A DNA stretch of 64,000 nucleotides from CAZICM01 sp964537685 (GTDB lineage Bacteria; Myxococcota_A; Polyangia; Polyangiales; Polyangiaceae), in NCBI GenBank assembly GCA_964537685.1, contig CAZICM010000024.1, positions 1 to 64,000 on the forward strand. Direction: 5' to 3'. Below, in pieces: positions 53,142 through 61,773 of the stretch; the stretch's first letter is position 1, and every line of letters starts with the position of its first letter. A program made the position numbers and the translations under genes. Below the pieces are notes generated by a model that made no database searches, was not told where the DNA came from, and saw only the letters and a program-made list of their open reading frames with translations.

Positions 53142-54613
53142 CGGGAAAGCGCCTCGCGCAGCTTTTCGTAAATGCCTCCAAACGCTCCGTTGGAGAGAAG
53201 CAAAATCGTGTCGCCCGGCGCCGCTTCTTTGGCGATCGTTTCTACGATGGCATCCACGCTCGGCGCCGTTTCGGCTTGAATATGCTGCGCATTGAGTTCG
53301 CGGGCCAAGCGCGCCGTGTCCAGCCTTTCAGCCTCGGGAATATCGGGTCTGCCCACGGGCGCGAAGATCACCCGATCCGCCGCCGAAAAAGCATGCGCGT
53401 AGAGATCTTGATGCAGCGTCCGGCAAGCCGTCGCGCTTCTCGGCTCAAAAACCGCCCACAAACGATGCGCCGGATGTTTGGTGCGAATGGCGCGCAAGGT
53501 TTCATCGACGGCCGTTGGATGATGCGCGAAGTCGTCGTACACCCGCACGCTGCGGATCTCATACAAAAGATCTTGGCGCCTGCGCACGCCCGAAAAGCGC
53601 GAGAGTGCAGGAATCACTTGATGCAGCGGCACTCCATAGCCTTGAGCCGTGGCCGCGATCGCCGCGATGGCATTGCGCACATTGTGCAATCCAGGCACAG
53701 AAATAGCCGCGCGCCCCGCATACATCCCGCCCGCATACACATCGAAGGATTGGCCCGATTCATCGGCCGATGCGGGCGCCGCGAGCCAGTGGGGCGCCTG
53801 CCCATGGGTATCGTCGCCTTCCAAGGCAAAATAAGCGGTTTCGGTTTCGGGGCGCTTATGTTTTTGGACAAGCTCAACCACTTTGGGATCGGCCGCGGCG
53901 GCAACGATTAAGCCATTCGATGGAATGCGCTCGATAAATCCGATAAATGTGTTAAAATATAAATCCGGATTGGGATAAATATCGACATGATCGTGTTCGA
54001 TTGAAGTGATAATTCCCACCTCGGGTTTGTAGTGCCAAAACTTTGGTGTTTTTTCGAAAAAAGCGGTGTCGTATTCATCGCCTTCCACAACAAAAGGCGC
54101 GCCGCGCAAAGGTTTTAAGGAATCCGCGTCATTGAAGAGAGGCAATTTTTTTTCGCGCTGTTCGGGCAGCTTAAAACTCGTTGGAAAATTCTTAGGCAAT
54201 CCGCCGATTAAAAAGCCGGGATCGCGTCCGGTATCGTGCAATATCCACGAACACATAGCGCTGGTGGTTGTTTTGCCATGCGTGCCGGCAACGACGAGAG
54301 GCGTGCGGCCTGCGAGCATATATTCGGCGAGGGCGTGAGGCATCGAGCGCACATTCAAGCCGCGTTCGATAGCGGTTTTGGCCTCGGGATTATCGGGTCT
54401 GCACGAGTTGCCGACGATGACCAAATCGGGAGCCGGGTCGAGATGAGCGGGATCGTAGTTTTCTAAAAGGCGAATTCCCCATTGTTCGAGGGCGGGCCCC
54501 ATAGGCGGATGGAAGGCTTTATCCGAACCTGAAACATCGTGGCCCGCGGCTTTAAATAGGCCGGCCAGCGCTCCCATACCCGTTCCGCATACGGCAATCA
54601 GATGTACGCGCAT
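53138..54613 (-). CDS. mpl: UDP-N-acetylmuramate:L-alanyl-gamma-D-glutamyl-meso-DAP ligase
   Basis: A Mur-ligase that reattaches recycled murein tripeptide to UDP-MurNAc. ATG 54613 begins RVHLIAVCGTGMGALAGLFK; an extension to 54649 is unlike the family. The P-loop is VVAGTHGKTTTSAM, followed by YDTAFFEKTPKFWHYKPEVG, which is characteristic of Mpl rather than MurC, and YDDFAHHPTAVDETLRAIR. It implies meso-DAP peptidoglycan with wall recycling, consistent with a Gram-negative cell. The gene diverges from leuS. Confidence 0.92.
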   Translation of the reverse strand: MRVHLIAVCGTGMGALAGLFKAAGHDVSGSDKAFHPPMGPALEQWGIRLLENYDPAHLDPAPDLVIVGNSCRPDNPEAKTAIERGLNVRSMPHALAEYMLAGRTPLVVAGTHGKTTTSAMCSWILHDTGRDPGFLIGGLPKNFPTSFKLPEQREKKLPLFNDADSLKPLRGAPFVVEGDEYDTAFFEKTPKFWHYKPEVGIITSIEHDHVDIYPNPDLYFNTFIGFIERIPSNGLIVAAAADPKVVELVQKHKRPETETAYFALEGDDTHGQAPHWLAAPASADESGQSFDVYAGGMYAGRAAISVPGLHNVRNAIAAIAATAQGYGVPLHQVIPALSRFSGVRRRQDLLYEIRSVRVYDDFAHHPTAVDETLRAIRTKHPAHRLWAVFEPRSATACRTLHQDLYAHAFSAADRVIFAPVGRPDIPEAERLDTARLARELNAQHIQAETAPSVDAIVETIAKEAAPGDTILLLSNGAFGGIYEKLREALSR

Positions 54614-54724
54614 GGCCGCGCAGTGTGCCGAAAAACGATCCGAAGGCAAGGGAGCTTTTGATTCTGCTCAATCTTTTGATTCTTTCAATTCGCTCCCAGC
54701 AATAGTAAGAGCCTCTCCGCCGCC

Positions 54725-57274
54725 ATGAGCACCCAGAATATTTCCGAACCGACGTCTCCTGCCCATTCAGCTTCCAAATCCAACGAACCCCAGCGCTATC
54801 CCCACGCCGAAATCGAGGCGCGCTGGCAGCGCTATTGGGACGAACATCTCACCTTTCAATCCTCGCGCTCCGCAGGAAAACCGAAGTTCTACGCCCTCGA
54901 TATGTTCCCCTATCCTTCAGGCTCCGGTCTCCATGTCGGCCATCCCGAAGGTTATACCGCTACCGATATCATCTCGCGCTACAAACGAATGCGAGGCTTC
55001 GATGTGCTCCATCCCATGGGCTTCGATGCCTTCGGCCTCCCCGCCGAACAGCACGCCATCGAAACAGGTACCCACCCCGCTCAAACCACCTATAAAAATA
55101 TCGATACCTTTAAGCGCCAGCTTAAAATGCTGGGCTTTAGCTATGACTGGTCGCGCGAGCTGTCCACCACCGATGAAGCTTATGTGCGCTGGACGCAATG
55201 GATCTTTTTAAAATTGTTTGAACGCGGTTTGGCCTTTCAGGAAAAGGTCAGCGTCAATTGGTGTCCCGCGCTCGGAACCGTGCTCGCCAATGAAGAAGTC
55301 GTCGATGGAAAAAGCGAGCGCGGCCATCATCCCGTGCAGCGTGTGCCGCTCCGCCAATGGATGCTGCGCATTACCGCTTATGCCGATCGCCTCGCCGAAG
55401 ATCTATCGCTGGTCAATTGGCCCGAGGGCACCCTGGCCATGCAAAAGGCTTGGATCGGACGCTCCGAAGGCGCTCAGATTTCATTTGACATCGATGGCCA
55501 TGGCCATGGAGCGCTCACCGTTTTTACAACCAGGCCCGATACGCTGATGGGTGCGACCTATGTGGTCGTCGCGCCCGAACATGCGCTGTCTCAATGGTGT
55601 CTGCAGCATCCTTCGGCCGTCGGCGAAGAGCGCGCGGCCGCGGTGCGCGATTATGTGGCGGCGGCGGCCAATAAAAGCGATCGCGATCGTATGGCCGCAG
55701 GCCAAAAAGAAAAGACCGGCGTGTTTTTGGGTCTCTATGCCATTCATCCCATTAGCGGCCAAAAACTTCCCGTTTGGGTCGCCGATTATGTGCTGGGCGG
55801 CTATGGAACAGGCGCCGTGATGGCCGTTCCCGGCCACGATGAGCGCGATTTCGCCTTTGCCAAAGCGTTCGATTTGCCCATTGTGGAAGTCGTCAGCCCC
55901 GATGGCTCATTGCATGAAACGCTGAATGAAGCCTATGTGGACGATGGAATCAATGTGCGGAGCGGCGAATTCGATGGCCTGAAAACAGCCGATTGCAAAC
56001 GGGCCATCGTCGAAAAGCTAATCGCGCTGGGCAAAGGTAAAAAAGAAATCAATTACAAGCTCCGCGATTGGGTATTTTCAAGGCAGCGCTATTGGGGAGA
56101 GCCCATTCCTATTTATTTCCCCGTAAAGCTCAAAGAGCCGGGTATCGATCCCAGAACGGCCTCGCCCGATCTCTATGAAATCGATTTCGGCACGCCCATT
56201 GCCGTAAAAGAATCCGATTTGCCCTTGGTCCTGCCTTCGCTTTCGGATTATCGCCCAGGCGAAGATCCGGCCGGGCCTCTCGCAAGAGCCGTCGATTGGC
56301 GCTTCTTCCAGGAAAATGGCCAATGGTATGCGCGCGAGACCAATACCATGCCCCAGTGGGCGGGCTCCTGCTGGTATTATCTGCGCTTTATCGATCCAAA
56401 AAACAGCGAACAAGCCTGGAGCGAACAAGCCTACAACGACTGGATGCCCGTCGATTTATATGTGGGCGGCGCCGAGCATGCCGTGCTCCATCTTTTGTAT
56501 GCCCGCTTTTGGCATAAAGTCCTCTTCGATTTGGGCAAAGTGTCTCATCCCGAACCCTTTATGAAACTGGTGCATCAAGGGATGATTTTGGGCGAGGACA
56601 ACGAAAAAATGTCGAAGTCCCGGGGCAATGTCATCAATCCCGACGATATTGTCAAAGCCCATGGCTCCGATGTGCTTCGCCTGTATGAAATGTTCATGGG
56701 TCCGCTGGAAGCGGTAAAGCCCTGGCAGACGGCCCAAATCGCCGGCATGGTACGCTTTAGGGATAAGCTCTATTCGGTTCTATCCCGCCCCTTGTCCGGT
56801 GATATGGGCGAGGAAACCAAACGATTGATGCACAAAACCATTAAAAAAGTCACCCACGACATCGAAAGCCTAGCCTTCAATACGGCGATTGTCGCGATGA
56901 TGGTTTTTGTCAATCATCTGGGAGCCTTGCCCGCGCTTCCCCGCGAAGCCGCTCAAACCCTGGTCTTGTTGATTGCGCCCTTTGCGCCTCATCTAGGCGA
57001 GGAGCTTTGGTCGATGATGGGTCATGCCCAAACGCTGGCCTATGAACCCTGGCCGGCCTTTGACGAAGCCTTATGCATCGATGATGTGATTTCCATGGCC
57101 GTGCAGGTGAATGGCAAAGTCCGGGGGCATATTCAAATTCCAAGGGCGGCCACCGAGAACGAAGTCAAGGAAATCGCCCTGGCGGCGCAGGGCGTGGTGC
57201 AATACACATCCGGGAAGGCGATTAAGAAATTTATTTATGTGCCCGGTAAAATCGTGAACGTGGTGGTGGCTTAA
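54725..57274 (+). CDS. leuS: Leucyl-tRNA synthetase
   Basis: An 849-residue class I synthetase. It has the HIGH-type site GLHVGHPEGYTATDI, the editing domain (TTRPDTLMGATYVVVAPEHA), the KMSKS loop NEKMSKSRGNVINPDDIV, and the C-terminal segment VQVNGKVRGHIQIP. The start at ATG 54725 is followed by a 25-residue Ser/Thr-rich lead-in before the conserved AEIEARWQRYWDEHLTF. The stop abuts the ATG of the next gene with no gap, suggesting coupled translation. Confidence 0.96.
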   Translation: MSTQNISEPTSPAHSASKSNEPQRYPHAEIEARWQRYWDEHLTFQSSRSAGKPKFYALDMFPYPSGSGLHVGHPEGYTATDIISRYKRMRGFDVLHPMGFDAFGLPAEQHAIETGTHPAQTTYKNIDTFKRQLKMLGFSYDWSRELSTTDEAYVRWTQWIFLKLFERGLAFQEKVSVNWCPALGTVLANEEVVDGKSERGHHPVQRVPLRQWMLRITAYADRLAEDLSLVNWPEGTLAMQKAWIGRSEGAQISFDIDGHGHGALTVFTTRPDTLMGATYVVVAPEHALSQWCLQHPSAVGEERAAAVRDYVAAAANKSDRDRMAAGQKEKTGVFLGLYAIHPISGQKLPVWVADYVLGGYGTGAVMAVPGHDERDFAFAKAFDLPIVEVVSPDGSLHETLNEAYVDDGINVRSGEFDGLKTADCKRAIVEKLIALGKGKKEINYKLRDWVFSRQRYWGEPIPIYFPVKLKEPGIDPRTASPDLYEIDFGTPIAVKESDLPLVLPSLSDYRPGEDPAGPLARAVDWRFFQENGQWYARETNTMPQWAGSCWYYLRFIDPKNSEQAWSEQAYNDWMPVDLYVGGAEHAVLHLLYARFWHKVLFDLGKVSHPEPFMKLVHQGMILGEDNEKMSKSRGNVINPDDIVKAHGSDVLRLYEMFMGPLEAVKPWQTAQIAGMVRFRDKLYSVLSRPLSGDMGEETKRLMHKTIKKVTHDIESLAFNTAIVAMMVFVNHLGALPALPREAAQTLVLLIAPFAPHLGEELWSMMGHAQTLAYEPWPAFDEALCIDDVISMAVQVNGKVRGHIQIPRAATENEVKEIALAAQGVVQYTSGKAIKKFIYVPGKIVNVVVA

Positions 57275-57781
57275 ATGCTCCGCTCCGGGGTGGCCTTGGG
57301 GCTTGGGATGGCTCTGCTTTTGGCGGCGGAGCCCTCTCAAGCATCGCATAAAGACGCGGGCTCGCTGGCGCTTGGGGGTTTGGTATTGGCCCATATGACC
57401 ATGCTGCCGGCATATTACTCGGTAGGCTACTATGCATGGGCCTGGCCTGAGAAACCGATGCCGGTCAATTGGGCGACGATGAACTGCGTGACGGCGGCGC
57501 TTGGGGCGAGCGTTGGCTTTTATGGGATGTTCAAGGCGGGCAAATTGGGGGATTTGGATCATGGAACGCAGGAGAACCACAGCGAGGTCTTGCTGGGGGT
57601 CTTTGGAGGGGTGACACTGGGGGCATCGGTGGCGGTGATTGCATCATCGATTGTGATGGCGAGGCGGCCAACGAACGGGTATGTGGACAAGGATGGGGGC
57701 GTGAGAAAAGAGCAGCGTTGGATGCTGATGCCAACGCTTGGGCCTGGACAAGGCGGGCTGGGGCTGGTGGGGAGTTTTTGA
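57275..57781 (+). CDS. Small membrane protein coupled to leuS
   Basis: ATG 57275 follows the leuS stop directly. The 168-residue product has an N-terminal signal-like segment (GVALGLGMALLLAAEPSQAS) and three hydrophobic helices (LALGGLVLAHMTMLPAYYSV; MNCVTAALGASVGFYGMFKA; GGVTLGASVAVIASSIVMAR), then a Gly-rich end. It resembles small envelope proteins of myxobacteria, like the 9.6 kb lipoprotein in layout. No named family is recognised. Confidence 0.6.
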   Translation: MLRSGVALGLGMALLLAAEPSQASHKDAGSLALGGLVLAHMTMLPAYYSVGYYAWAWPEKPMPVNWATMNCVTAALGASVGFYGMFKAGKLGDLDHGTQENHSEVLLGVFGGVTLGASVAVIASSIVMARRPTNGYVDKDGGVRKEQRWMLMPTLGPGQGGLGLVGSF

Positions 57782-57824
57782 AACGGCGAAGTACATGCTG
57801 TGACAATAAAAAGGAGATTGAATC

Positions 57825-58106
57825 ATGTCAAAAACTGTTGTTCGGATAATGGCTCTGTGAACGCTGACCTTTGGCCTTTTCGTGCTTGGTGCGGGCTGCG
57901 GGCGCGATGCGGAAGCCGTGTGCGAGGATTTTTGCGCGAAGTTTGAAGAATGCTCGCCTGGTACGACCTGTACCTGCAACACGAAGAAGGACGATGGAAA
58001 CTCTTGTGCAAATGAGGATGCGATTCTTGACCATTTGGAGAGCTGTACAGGGGATAATTGCGGCAATTTCGTGAGTTGTTTAACGAAGACGCCCGCATGT
58101 GAGTGA
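57825..58106 (+). pseudogene. Small Cys-rich lipoprotein interrupted by in-frame TGA
   Basis: AAAAAGGAG (57808-57816) with an eight-base gap precedes ATG 57825, an excellent start. The frame reads SKTVVRIMAL, then TGA at 57858-57860, and continues in the same frame with TLTFGLFVLGAGCGRDAEAV through ten Cys to a stop. The joined signal peptide and lipobox (LGAGC) make sense only if the TGA is read through or is an error. Without the stop, the mature part (CEDFCAKFEECSPGTTCTCN) would be a normal small Cys-rich lipoprotein. A reinitiation at GTG 57882 would lose most of the signal. Confidence 0.65.
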
Positions 58107-58336
58107 GTTGGGCGCGTTGGATCGCGCGTGTGGCCCCTTGTGATGCCCTACGGAGGCTGTTGCAAAATGCGAAAGCCTCCGTTTGTCTATACAAGGGCCA
58201 ACTGCAACATGCGAAGGGACTCGGCTGCGCCTACAAGGGCCAACTGCACAAAGCAAACGGCTCTGTTTGTGGTGACAAGAGCCAATTGCAAGATGCGAAT
58301 GGCCTCGTTTGGATGTACAAGGGGCAACGGATCTGA
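58103..58336 (+). CDS. Possible 14-residue-repeat protein (low confidence)
   Basis: A GTG overlaps the stop of the preceding gene by four bases and opens a 77-residue frame, most of which is four 14-residue repeats (LQHAKGLGCAYKGQ, LHKANGSVCGDKSQ, LQDANGLVWMYKGQ and a first unit). It may be translated, but the repeat also has open frames elsewhere, and repeat DNA can give open frames by chance. No ribosome site other than coupling is seen. Confidence 0.3.
   Translation: MSWARWIARVAPCDALRRLLQNAKASVCLYKGQLQHAKGLGCAYKGQLHKANGSVCGDKSQLQDANGLVWMYKGQRI
58151..58181. repeat. Inverted repeat at the edge of the 42-bp array
   Basis: CGGAGGCT (58151-58158) and AGCCTCCG (58174-58181) are perfect inverted copies separated by 15 bases. 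The right arm lies within the first 42-bp unit. It may be a small hairpin and is followed by TTTGTCTAT, so a weak terminator is possible on the plus strand. Confidence 0.5.
58161..58328. repeat. Tandem 42-bp repeat array B (four units)
   Basis: Four units of exactly 42 bases (58161-58202, 58203-58244, 58245-58286, 58287-58328) share a TGCAANATGCGAA start and an ACAAGGGCCAAC end, with a variable centre. The exact unit length, divisible by three, keeps one frame open. The fixed core YACAAGNGC falls at the same position within the 42-base period as in array A at 33.7 kb, so both may belong to one repeat family. There are no spacers, so it is not a CRISPR array. Confidence 0.85.
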
Positions 58337-58665
58337 TCAGGGGCTGTGTTGTTCACTCGCATCCGGCTCGTCTACAGATTCACCGAGCATTTGCAAAACC
58401 CAAGGCGGAGCCTGTTTCCCACGCACGGTAATTCGTCCATCTGCTTCAATTTCGATGGAGCTTCCCCGAAACATGGCACGCGCTCCTCCATCGGTATTGG
58501 ATCGGGAATACCAGCGCCGCACAATCACGGCCTCGGAATCACCCTCCAGAAGCTCGCGATTGCGCTTGATTTCTGGAGACTCTTTGAAACGGCGCGGGCA
58601 ATCAAAGCTCCGGCGATGCCAGCCATCAGCACAAGCGCAAGGACAAGAGTGCGAGGGAGAGTCAT
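58337..58665 (-). pseudogene. Small membrane-anchored protein, frameshifted paralogue of the next gene
   Basis: ATG 58665 overlaps the upstream gene stop by four bases (ATGA) and begins TLPRTLVLALVLMAGIAGAL, a membrane anchor. Near 58580-58600 the frame shifts by one base and continues in another frame with KESPEIKRNRELLEGDSEAV and DGRITVRGKQAPPWVLQMLG. Both halves match the neighbouring protein (RYALSRSLALIFLAAMAGAV; LNRKRLKTYPEAV; DGTILVNGEPADNAVQRMFG). A base appears to have been added; it may be a real mutation or a consensus error. Confidence 0.6.
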
Positions 58666-59312
58666 GGTGTATCTCCATGCTCGGGTCTGATCTTTCCTCC
58701 AAACATCCTCTGCACAGCATTGTCGGCGGGTTCTCCATTCACCAAGATTGTCCCATCCGCTGCTCGCTCAATTGCGGGCAGCTCGGAGCTGGGCGACGCA
58801 GAAGATGTTTGAAATGCTGATGGATCTGAACGCGGGCCGGCATCGGGTCCCGAATACCAGGCGATATGGCCGTTGGGCAACTTCCGCGCGACGATGATTC
58901 CCTCGCCGTCGATCGGCCAATCATCAGGCCGGTACACGCCGGTTCTTCCGTCAAAGTGCTGGACGATTACGGCTTCAGGATAGGTTTTTAGGCGTTTGCG
59001 ATTGAGCTTGATATCGTTTTCGGCGGTGACTGGGTGTTGAGGTTCTCCAAGGGAAGCCGGGGATGGAGCCTCTTCTATGGTGGGAGGCGGATCAAAGGCC
59101 AGGCATATATTCAGTTGGGTTTGGATGGATGCAAGTTCGGCCTGTTCGGCGCGGCAATCTTGGCCGGATTTGTTGGTGGGCGGCGTGGTTGAAGATGGAA
59201 GGGGCAGCGATTGAGGTTTTGGAGCTCCGCGCGGCCAGGTGCGACCGATAACGGCACCCGCCATGGCCGCAAGGAAGATCAGCGCGAGAGAACGGGAGAG
59301 TGCATATCTCAT
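58662..59312 (-). CDS. Small membrane-anchored protein of unknown function
   Basis: ATG 59312 gives an N-terminal membrane anchor (SLALIFLAAMAGAVIGRTWP). The rest is Pro/Ser-rich, then a small domain with EAVIVQHFDGRTGVYRPDDW and a C-terminal DGTILVNGEPADNAVQRMFG segment shared with the next gene. A frame extending to 59411 has no signal features. It lies between two other minus-strand genes, 13 bp from the one before it. No family is recognised. Confidence 0.6.
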   Translation of the reverse strand: MRYALSRSLALIFLAAMAGAVIGRTWPRGAPKPQSLPLPSSTTPPTNKSGQDCRAEQAELASIQTQLNICLAFDPPPTIEEAPSPASLGEPQHPVTAENDIKLNRKRLKTYPEAVIVQHFDGRTGVYRPDDWPIDGEGIIVARKLPNGHIAWYSGPDAGPRSDPSAFQTSSASPSSELPAIERAADGTILVNGEPADNAVQRMFGGKIRPEHGDTP

Positions 59313-59325
59313 GGTTAGAACATCG

Positions 59326-60045
59326 TTACTTCTCTCCCGGTTTATTCCCGTCCGTCTCATCCTCGGCCGGAGCTGCCGTGGTTTTGCGTTGGCCGGGCAC
59401 CGCCAAGTCATAAAAGATAGAGGACATCAGGTGAAGCTTGCCTGTTAGCCTCAATACGCATTCGACTTGAGCCTTGGCCGCTTGATAGACATTTAAAAAG
59501 GCTTCGCGGGCCGCCCGGATTTCCGGCGTTTGACTGCGCCTGTCGGTTCGGGCGTCGCTGGAAAAGGCAAGGGCCGGTCCTAATAAGACTCCCATATTCA
59601 AAAACTCTTGATGCCATTCGGCCCGGCTGTTAACAGCGTTATCGGGCTCGGCCAGCTTGGATGTGATCCAATTTACGGCGAGGAATACATCGTTGGCGCC
59701 CCGCCCAATGCCCGCAATGGTGCCGTCTTTGGTGAAGAAGAGTTTGCGATCGATGGTATTGGCTTTGTGGCTGTCGAGATGTTTGCTAAAGCGGCCGATC
59801 AGGTCAAACGCATCGGCGAGAAGCGGAGATTTTTGGTGGCTGCCCTTGCGCGTTTGGGCATCGGTGTCGCGGGCAATTGCGACGGCGCCTTCGACGGCCG
59901 CAGTGTTGGCGTCAATTTGATCGGCGATGTGGTTGAGCGCCGGATCGAAAACAGGGAGCAAGCCCACAACGCGCGCGCGGATTTGTTTGGAGGAATAAGA
60001 GCCGTAAATGCTTACTTCGTCTTGATCGATGTAGCGGTCTGCCAT
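59326..60045 (-). CDS. Hypothetical helical protein
   Basis: A 239-residue soluble, mostly helical protein (DQIDANTAAVEGAVAIARDT; FLNVYQAAKAQVECVLRLTG), without signal or membrane helix, and with a charged, low-complexity tail (EDETDGNKPGEK). It heads a three-gene minus-strand unit with the two small membrane-anchored proteins. No family is recognised. A cytoplasmic partner of these anchors is a guess from position. Confidence 0.55.
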   Translation of the reverse strand: MADRYIDQDEVSIYGSYSSKQIRARVVGLLPVFDPALNHIADQIDANTAAVEGAVAIARDTDAQTRKGSHQKSPLLADAFDLIGRFSKHLDSHKANTIDRKLFFTKDGTIAGIGRGANDVFLAVNWITSKLAEPDNAVNSRAEWHQEFLNMGVLLGPALAFSSDARTDRRSQTPEIRAAREAFLNVYQAAKAQVECVLRLTGKLHLMSSIFYDLAVPGQRKTTAAPAEDETDGNKPGEK

Positions 60046-60208
60046 GGTCGTACCTCGGGGTTGGAGTATATGATCGTGGGTTAAAGAAGGGGGAGGGCGC
60101 TGTCAAGAAAAATCTTTGACATGCGCGGGCCAAGCATAGTTGTTTGTTCTTCGCTAGAGCGCGCCGTGGGCAAAAAGCGCATGGCTGATGCTTTAGGGAG
60201 ATGAAATT

Positions 60209-60691
60209 ATGAAGACGAATAGAGAACTTGGGCACTTGTGGTCTTTTAAAGATAAGGCCAACTTCAGCACTCTTCCGAGCGAGGCGGCGTTTGAAGGTTA
60301 TATGAAGGCGGTTCTTATCTGCGCCAACGGCGATGGGACATTGACGCCGGAGGAGAGAGAATGGGCGGTTGGTCATGCGGCCGCCTTTGGCGCGCCGGAT
60401 TGGCTGGTTGATGAGCTCAAGTCCTACAAGGCCGATGAGGATATCGAGCGGGTCATTTCGGCAAATCCAGAAGCCAATGCTTGCCGGCGTTTCTTGGTGT
60501 ATGATGCGATCCGGGCGTGTAGTGCGGATGGTGCCTATAGCGAGCGGGAGCGGGCCATGGTGATCAGGATGGCGGCGAAGCTTGGGCTTAGCGAGGCGCT
60601 GGTGTTGCAAATCGAAGAGCTCTGTCTCAATGAAGCCCAATTGCGGGCCAAGCGGCTGGAGCTCGTGTATCCGGAAGGGCCGCCTCTGTAA
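60209..60691 (+). CDS. TerB-like protein
   Basis: A 160-residue helical protein with two TerB-type acidic helix pairs: AVLICANGDGTLTPEEREWA and DAIRACSADGAYSERERAMV. Each holds the D-G-x-(L/Y)-(T/S)-x-x-E metal-type motif of the TerB/DjlA family. GGGAGATGAAATT just before the ATG is a good ribosome site. In tellurite systems TerB is a membrane-associated adaptor; no other ter genes are here. Confidence 0.7.
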   Translation: MKTNRELGHLWSFKDKANFSTLPSEAAFEGYMKAVLICANGDGTLTPEEREWAVGHAAAFGAPDWLVDELKSYKADEDIERVISANPEANACRRFLVYDAIRACSADGAYSERERAMVIRMAAKLGLSEALVLQIEELCLNEAQLRAKRLELVYPEGPPL

Positions 60692-60708
60692 ACGAGGCGT
60701 CCCGGCTA

Positions 60709-61635
60709 TCAGCCCTTTTTCTTCTTCCCGCCCAATAGCTTGCGATAGACCTGAATCAAAGCCACCACCGCGGCGCCCACCAGCACCCCAAAACCGGCTT
60801 CGCCAAAGGTCTGTAAAAGCCACCCAAGCACCCCTCCGCCAAGCGCGCGGCCTAGGTTTTCAAAGAAATGATGCACCGGCTTTAGGCCATGCACCAAAAT
60901 CCCTCCGCCCACCATAAACATGGCCGCCGTGCCCAGCACCGATAGCGATTTCATCAAGATTGGGGCGAATCTCAATATCCCACCGCCTAGCCGGCGCCGA
61001 AATGCATCCGCAGAGCGCGACCAGTGCAAGCCTAAGTCGTCGAGCTTTACAATGCCGCCCACCAAACCATAGACAGCCAGGGTGATCAAGACCGCGACCA
61101 CGCTCAGCGTCATCACCTGCTGCGTAAAACTGGCATTGGCCACGGTGCCCAGCGAAATCACGATAATTTCCGCCGAAAGAATAAAGTCTGTGCGCACCGC
61201 GCCTTTGATTTTCTCTTTTTCAAAGGCGACCAGATCGAGATCGGGCGCGGTGGCGGCCTGTTTTAGGGCGCTTTTATGGGCCGCTTCTTCCTCCGGGCTG
61301 TGCAGAAACTTGTGGAGCAGCTTTTCACAGCCTTCAAAACACAGAAAGAGCCCGCCTATCATTAAGAGGGGTGTAATCGCGGCAGGCACCAAGGCACTAA
61401 TGGCCAAGGCTGCGGGCACCAAAATCAGCTTGTTGACGGCCGAGCCCTTGGCCACGGCCCATACCACCGAAAGTTCCCGCTCGGCTTGCACGCCGGAAAC
61501 CTGTTCGGCATTGAGCGCTAGGTCATCGCCCAGCACACCGGCGGTCTTTTTCATGGCCACCTTGGTCATGATGGACACATCGTCTAAAAGCGTGGCGATG
61601 TCATCGAGCAGGGCGAGCAGGCTGGAAGCAGGCAT
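60709..61635 (-). CDS. DUF808 / YedI-type membrane protein
   Basis: ATG 61635 starts PASSLLALLDDIATLLDDVS, the conserved DUF808 N-terminus, followed by KVAMKKTAGVLGDDLALNAE and QVSGVQAERELSVVWAVAKG. About six membrane helices follow (LILVPAALAISALVPAAITP; ILSAEIIVISLGTVA; VVAVLITLAVYGLVGG) with a Lys-rich end. The frame is open upstream to 61932 without matching sequence. The family is common in Proteobacteria, with no settled function. Confidence 0.85.
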   Translation of the reverse strand: MPASSLLALLDDIATLLDDVSIMTKVAMKKTAGVLGDDLALNAEQVSGVQAERELSVVWAVAKGSAVNKLILVPAALAISALVPAAITPLLMIGGLFLCFEGCEKLLHKFLHSPEEEAAHKSALKQAATAPDLDLVAFEKEKIKGAVRTDFILSAEIIVISLGTVANASFTQQVMTLSVVAVLITLAVYGLVGGIVKLDDLGLHWSRSADAFRRRLGGGILRFAPILMKSLSVLGTAAMFMVGGGILVHGLKPVHHFFENLGRALGGGVLGWLLQTFGEAGFGVLVGAAVVALIQVYRKLLGGKKKKG

Positions 61636-61773
61636 ACAGGGACCGATAGGTAGGGCGCCCGATGGGCTAGTCAAGTGTGGAGGGCCGTTCTCCATCGCCT
61701 GCTGGAATCGGCTAGATTTGCCGTTGACACCCCGCTTGGAAAGTGGCATTCGATACCTAGGAAGGTGATCAAC

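Noticed and set aside
57858..57860. TGA as a selenocysteine codon
   Set aside because: It is in the hydrophobic part of a signal peptide, where selenocysteine would have no role, and no downstream SECIS-like hairpin is seen.
58161..58328. Possible CRISPR array
   Set aside because: The units follow each other without spacers and differ in their centres; there are no cas genes nearby.
59912..60823. 303-residue open frame on the minus strand
   Set aside because: It covers the TerB-like gene on the other strand and the gap beside it; Arg/Pro-rich, no start site, no motif.
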